This document shows positions 60,313 to 64,000 of a stretch of DNA of 64,000 nucleotides, in pieces (position 1 is the stretch's first letter; each line of letters begins with the position of its first letter). The notes beneath the pieces were generated by a model. The model was given only the letters and a program-made list of their open reading frames with translations. It ran no database searches and was not told the origin of the DNA. This stretch comes from Austropuccinia psidii (Eukaryota > Basidiomycota > Pucciniomycetes > Pucciniales > Sphaerophragmiaceae). Where the stretch lies: contig JALGQZ010000011.1 in the NCBI GenBank assembly GCA_023105745.1, forward strand, positions 46,716,698 to 46,780,697, given 5' to 3'. Both the position numbers and the translations under genes were made by a program.

Positions 60313-63300
60313 TATTTCTGGTGTGGAGTGGTGCTCTTCTTCCTGGAGGGGAATTTATCCTCCTCTGTCTGGAAGTATGGTTTCACCAGGCTCACTGGAA
60401 AGACTGGGTGTTTCCTAGAAAACTCCTCAGTGAGCTTGACCTCTACTGCATTCTTCCCTATCAACTTAATGATAGTGAAGGGCCCTACAAATGAGTCTCT
60501 CATTTTCTTGGGTCCTTTGAGATTGTTAAAGTTCAGTGCAGACACTAACACCTGGTCCCCTTCCTTGAAGTCAGGTTCCATATGTGATTTGTCCCACCCC
60601 TGTTTATTATACTCTTTGGCCTCAGCTATGCATTTGGCAGCAGTGTCACAGGCTTTCTTCCACATATCATGGAAGTCTTTGGCTGTGGGGTGGATGGTCA
60701 GAAGATTTTTCTTCAAGTGATCCACAGGTAACAGGGGATTCCACCCTTTCTCTACCAGTGCAGGTGTTTTTCCTGTGGTAGAGTGCTGGCTTGTATTATA
60801 AGCCAGCTGGACTGCTGGTAAGAGGGTGACCCAATCATGGGTATATCCCTCATGGTCCTTGTATTCCATGCCATAGGCACAGAACCTCCTGAGGATGTCC
60901 TCCATTGTTTGGATCATCCTCTCAGCTAGGCCATCTGTTTGTGGATGGTAAGCTGTGGAAAAAGCTAGCTTGGTGCCTAGCATGTCATATAAATTGGTCC
61001 AAAATTCAGATGTGAATTTTGGGTCCCTATCACTAATTATGATCTTAGGGACTCCACAGGTGGATATGATGTTATTCCAAAATAACAGAGCAGTGTCCAT
61101 GGCTGTGTCCTCTTTATGGCATGGTAGACATCTCATGCTCTTGCTGAACCTATCAACTATGATTAGGAAGGCATTGTAGTTTTCTTTGCCTCCTGGGACA
61201 AGTCCTGTGACCCAGTCCATGTTGATGGTTTCCCATGGGTGTTTGGGTTCTTCTATGTGTTGAAGCAACCCATATTTCTTCCCATGTTTTCTATTTGCCT
61301 TTTGGCATCTTTCACAAGTGTTGATGTATTCACTCAACTCTTGCTCCCACTTGGGCCACCAAGCTGTGCTTGCTACCCTTTCTTTAGTCCTGTCCTCACT
61401 CATGTGTCCCATATAGGGGCAGTCATGGCATTCCTGCAGGATTAAAGAGATGTGGTCTCTTTCTATCACTGTGAGTGCACTGGTGTGCTTTTCTCTGTGA
61501 TAAATCAGGCCATCTATAAGGAAGAATTTATTGTCCTTATAGGCCCTCAACCAGGGTTCCTCCAGCTGGGTTTCCAGTTCTGGGCTCCTGTCTTTTTGTT
61601 GAAGGAGTTGGAGTAGTATGCTACACTGTTTGTGTTTAGCATAAGATTTCAGTACTGCATTGAAAAATTCATTGTGCAGTTCTGAGGAGCTTATTCCCAG
61701 TATGGGGGTTTCTTTCCCTTCTGAATCAGTGTTTCCACTGTCAAGGGTACCACTCCCTGGTGCCCATTCAGAGAATCTGAAGTTCTTCTTCCTATTTATT
61801 TCCATAAAATGGATAGGAATTTTTGCAGCAACTTCAGGGTCATAAGCTGGATTCCTTTTGACATTGTCCAGTGGCCATCTGCTAAGGCCATCTGCATTGG
61901 TATGGCTTTTACCCTCCTTGTATATGATGGTCATGTTCCCTCTATACTCCTGGATGGCTATTTGCCATCTCAGCATGTGTCTATTAGTATTCTTCATGTT
62001 TAGTAAATACTTCAAGGCTGTGCAGTCTGTGTAGACTTCAAAGACTTCACCCTCCAAATAATAGTTGAGTTTTTCTAGAGCCCAGACTAGACATAGACAT
62101 TCTGTCTGGGTGGCCCCATACCTGGCTTCTGAATCTTTCAGCTTCCTGGAGATGTAACATATTACACCTTCTCTTGGTTCACCATCCACAATTTGTCTTT
62201 GGTGAAGGGCTGCTCCTAGGCCTTGACTGCATGCTGCATCTATGTATAACTTGAATGGTAGTTCAAAGTCAGGTAAGATGAGCACAGGTGCATTAGTGAG
62301 TTCATATTTGATCCTCTCATATGCATCCCTTCTTTCCTTGGTAATTTCAAAAACTACATCCTTTGAGCATAACTTGTATAAACTACTAGTTATGTGTGCA
62401 AAGTTTTTGATGTGGTTTCTATAGTAGCTAGCAAATCCAAGGAAAGATTGCATCTCTTTGATGTTCTTTGGTACTGGCTTTTGCAGTACTGCTTCTACTT
62501 TGTTCTGGTCAATTGCCAGACTAAGGCCTGAGACTTTGTGTCCTAGAGCTAGTAGCTCTTGTTGGCCAAAATTACACTTTTTGAGTGAAATTTTCAGATT
62601 GATGGGTGTACATTTACTTAGCACTCTGTCTATGTATTGTACATGGTCTTCCCATGTCTCTGAGTATATAATGATATCATCAATATATACTACCATCCAG
62701 CCTTCCATTATTTCTTCTTGAAATATGGTGTCCATCATCCTTTGGAAGTGGGCTGGTGCATTTTTGATGCCAAATGGCATCCTGGTATACTCATATATGC
62801 CCATATGACATATGATTCTGAGTAATTTCATGGAGTTTGGTTTAACTCCATTTTGGTGGAAGCCCTTCATACAATCCATCTTGGTTATGTATTTGGCTTT
62901 GGCTAGCTTATCCAAGGCATGAGGTATCCTTGGTATAGGGTACCTGTCTGCTTTTGTGTAGTTGTTCAGGGCTCTGAAGTCTCCACACAATCTAGACTTG
63001 CCATCATGCCAGGTGATCAGGACAGGAGTGGTGATTTCCACTATTTCATTATGTCCAATCTTCCTGATGACATCCATGTCTAGGAGTTCATTGATGTGTT
63101 TCTCAATCTCTTTCCTGGTCTCCAGACTTGCTGGGTAAGGAGGTCTCCTTAACATGGGTGGATAAGGCCTTTCTACATCCAGATATAGTTCTATATCATG
63201 GCCTTTGATCTTGCCTAATGGTTCTTCACCAATGGCAAATGCTGGTCTATTCTTCCTCAGCATCTTTAGTAAACTTAGTTTTTGTTTACTGGTGAGGGTA

Positions 63301-64000
63301 GTGCTAAACTGTCCCTCTTTGAATTCTTTCAGAAGTTCTTCCAGTGGGTCCTGAGAAGATATCTGGTATATATCAAGAGAAAATTTCTTTTCCTTGTTAG
63401 TACCAATGGTAATATGCCTATTTTTACTATTGTAAATATCTATGCCATACATCCTCTGGTAATCTGTTCCCAGTAAAAACCCTTGGATGTGGGCATCTTC
63501 AAGCACTACAAACTCTGGGTTGAGTCTGATATTACCTTTTCTGTGGGGTATAATTATCTCTTTGATAATTGTCCCAATAGAGGTCATCTTTCCAGATGCA
63601 CTCTTAAAGTTCTTTGCCCTGGTGGGCAAGAGTTCTTTTTCCCAGTTTGGGAAGTGGTTATCCAGATAATTTCTGGCCACTATGGAGCAGTGTGCTCCAC
63701 TGTCAATGATCAGTGGGTGCTGAGCATTGTCAATACATACAGTCATTTTTGTGGCTGTTCCATGTATATATGCCATTCCTTTGGTTGGTGTAACCAGGAA
63801 TGTTTGTGCATCTTGTGTATGTCTACACAAGTTCTTGTTGGCAGTGTACTGTGGCATGCCTGCTTCCGACTGTACATCTTGGATTTCCAATGGGGTTTCC
63901 TCTTGGTATTCCACTAGGAATTCCTCTCTTGGGTCTTGTTCTTCATCAGATGGTTCTCTGATGGCATCACCCATAGAGTCTGATTCAGAATCCTCTGTTG
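60312..64000 (-). CDS. A3 pol polyprotein: protease, RT, RNase H, integrase (5' partial)
   Basis: 1,220 codons from the Met at 63974, and the frame stays open to the window edge, so the real start lies outside. Residues counted from that Met: protease DSG 91-93; RT finger/palm blocks 264-412 and YIDD 429-432; RNase H D578, E624, D649, D694; integrase HHCC H849, H856, C886, C889; core D919, D981, E1017 (35 residues apart); GPF at 1163-1165. It would mature the particle, copy the RNA and integrate the DNA. All Arg codons are AGA or AGG because CpG is absent. It ends early at TAG 60314-60312 through a 2-bp insertion that removes the chromodomain. No internal stop or shift, so this is the copy most likely to have been active recently. 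Confidence 0.93.
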   Translation of the reverse strand, partial: TEDSESDSMGDAIREPSDEEQDPREEFLVEYQEETPLEIQDVQSEAGMPQYTANKNLCRHTQDAQTFLVTPTKGMAYIHGTATKMTVCIDNAQHPLIIDSGAHCSIVARNYLDNHFPNWEKELLPTRAKNFKSASGKMTSIGTIIKEIIIPHRKGNIRLNPEFVVLEDAHIQGFLLGTDYQRMYGIDIYNSKNRHITIGTNKEKKFSLDIYQISSQDPLEELLKEFKEGQFSTTLTSKQKLSLLKMLRKNRPAFAIGEEPLGKIKGHDIELYLDVERPYPPMLRRPPYPASLETRKEIEKHINELLDMDVIRKIGHNEIVEITTPVLITWHDGKSRLCGDFRALNNYTKADRYPIPRIPHALDKLAKAKYITKMDCMKGFHQNGVKPNSMKLLRIICHMGIYEYTRMPFGIKNAPAHFQRMMDTIFQEEIMEGWMVVYIDDIIIYSETWEDHVQYIDRVLSKCTPINLKISLKKCNFGQQELLALGHKVSGLSLAIDQNKVEAVLQKPVPKNIKEMQSFLGFASYYRNHIKNFAHITSSLYKLCSKDVVFEITKERRDAYERIKYELTNAPVLILPDFELPFKLYIDAACSQGLGAALHQRQIVDGEPREGVICYISRKLKDSEARYGATQTECLCLVWALEKLNYYLEGEVFEVYTDCTALKYLLNMKNTNRHMLRWQIAIQEYRGNMTIIYKEGKSHTNADGLSRWPLDNVKRNPAYDPEVAAKIPIHFMEINRKKNFRFSEWAPGSGTLDSGNTDSEGKETPILGISSSELHNEFFNAVLKSYAKHKQCSILLQLLQQKDRSPELETQLEEPWLRAYKDNKFFLIDGLIYHREKHTSALTVIERDHISLILQECHDCPYMGHMSEDRTKERVASTAWWPKWEQELSEYINTCERCQKANRKHGKKYGLLQHIEEPKHPWETINMDWVTGLVPGGKENYNAFLIIVDRFSKSMRCLPCHKEDTAMDTALLFWNNIISTCGVPKIIISDRDPKFTSEFWTNLYDMLGTKLAFSTAYHPQTDGLAERMIQTMEDILRRFCAYGMEYKDHEGYTHDWVTLLPAVQLAYNTSQHSTTGKTPALVEKGWNPLLPVDHLKKNLLTIHPTAKDFHDMWKKACDTAAKCIAEAKEYNKQGWDKSHMEPDFKEGDQVLVSALNFNNLKGPKKMRDSFVGPFTIIKLIGKNAVEVKLTEEFSRKHPVFPVSLVKPYFQTEEDKFPSRKKSTTPHQK

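Larger units (their letters stand above)
59934..64000 (-). mobile_element. A3: family-A element, near-intact pol, runs off the window
   Basis: Minus-strand order: pol from the window edge to 60312, chromodomain tail to 60100, polypurine tract, then only about 142 bp of 3' LTR before the junction with A2. Across 59941-64000 I found a single CpG (63867-63868). Pol is almost identical to A2 over the shared part, so A2 and A3 form an inverted repeat. Confidence 0.88.

Noticed and set aside
14731..64000. Integrated virus
   Set aside because: No envelope gene; gene order, chromodomain and LTR ends are those of Ty3/Gypsy retrotransposons.

Overview
The window looks like repeat-dense nuclear DNA from a basidiomycete fungus, most plausibly a rust (Pucciniales). 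That placement is an inference from three things: Ty3/Gypsy chromodomain elements whose Gag-Pol resembles rust-fungus retroelement proteins as I remember them, a fungal C2H2 zinc-finger gene with a 68-nt intron, and strong loss of CpG in the repeats but not in the host gene. No bacterial features are present.

Layout. 1-5.3 kb is AT-rich, with an old LTR (about 285-2422) and a TATA-containing LTR-like stretch near 3.1 kb. 5.3-9.5 kb is a CpG-retaining island with the one convincing host gene, a two-finger C2H2 transcription factor on the minus strand (5872-7100). 9.5-12.7 kb is gene-free AT-rich DNA. 12.7-14.7 kb holds an old LTR remnant, a decayed unknown coding stretch and a GGCC-rich patch. 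The rest, 14.7-64 kb, is almost entirely LTR retrotransposon.

Retrotransposons. Names are mine. Family B: B1 (14731-24314) and B2 (35882-51877). Family A: A1 (24834-54006), A2 (54057-59933), A3 (59934 to beyond 64000, minus strand) and a gag-only A-type derivative C1 (38701-44698, minus strand). Family D: solo LTRs D1 (30678-32582) and D2 (33169-35093). They form a nested stack. A1 was hit by D1 (target duplication CTTTT), D2 (CAATG) and B2 (TTTTG), and B2 was then hit by C1 (AGAAC). Each of these four insertions has TG...CA ends and a perfect 5-bp duplication. A3 is the best copy, with 1,220 codons of pro-RT-RNase H-integrase open and all catalytic residues in place, but its chromodomain is cut off by a 2-bp insertion.

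How the element genes fit together. From 5' to 3', families A and B encode a small ORF0, an ORFa that overlaps the start of gag in another frame, gag (coiled coil, capsid, CCHC knuckle), protease, reverse transcriptase, RNase H, integrase (HHCC, DD35E, GPF/Y) and a C-terminal chromodomain. Four points merit attention. ORF0 has no ATG of its own and seems to gain one by splicing A|TG. ORFa and gag are both conserved over the same DNA. A3 has one CpG in about 4 kb while staying open. Both family-B proteases read D-P-G where D-S/T-G is expected.
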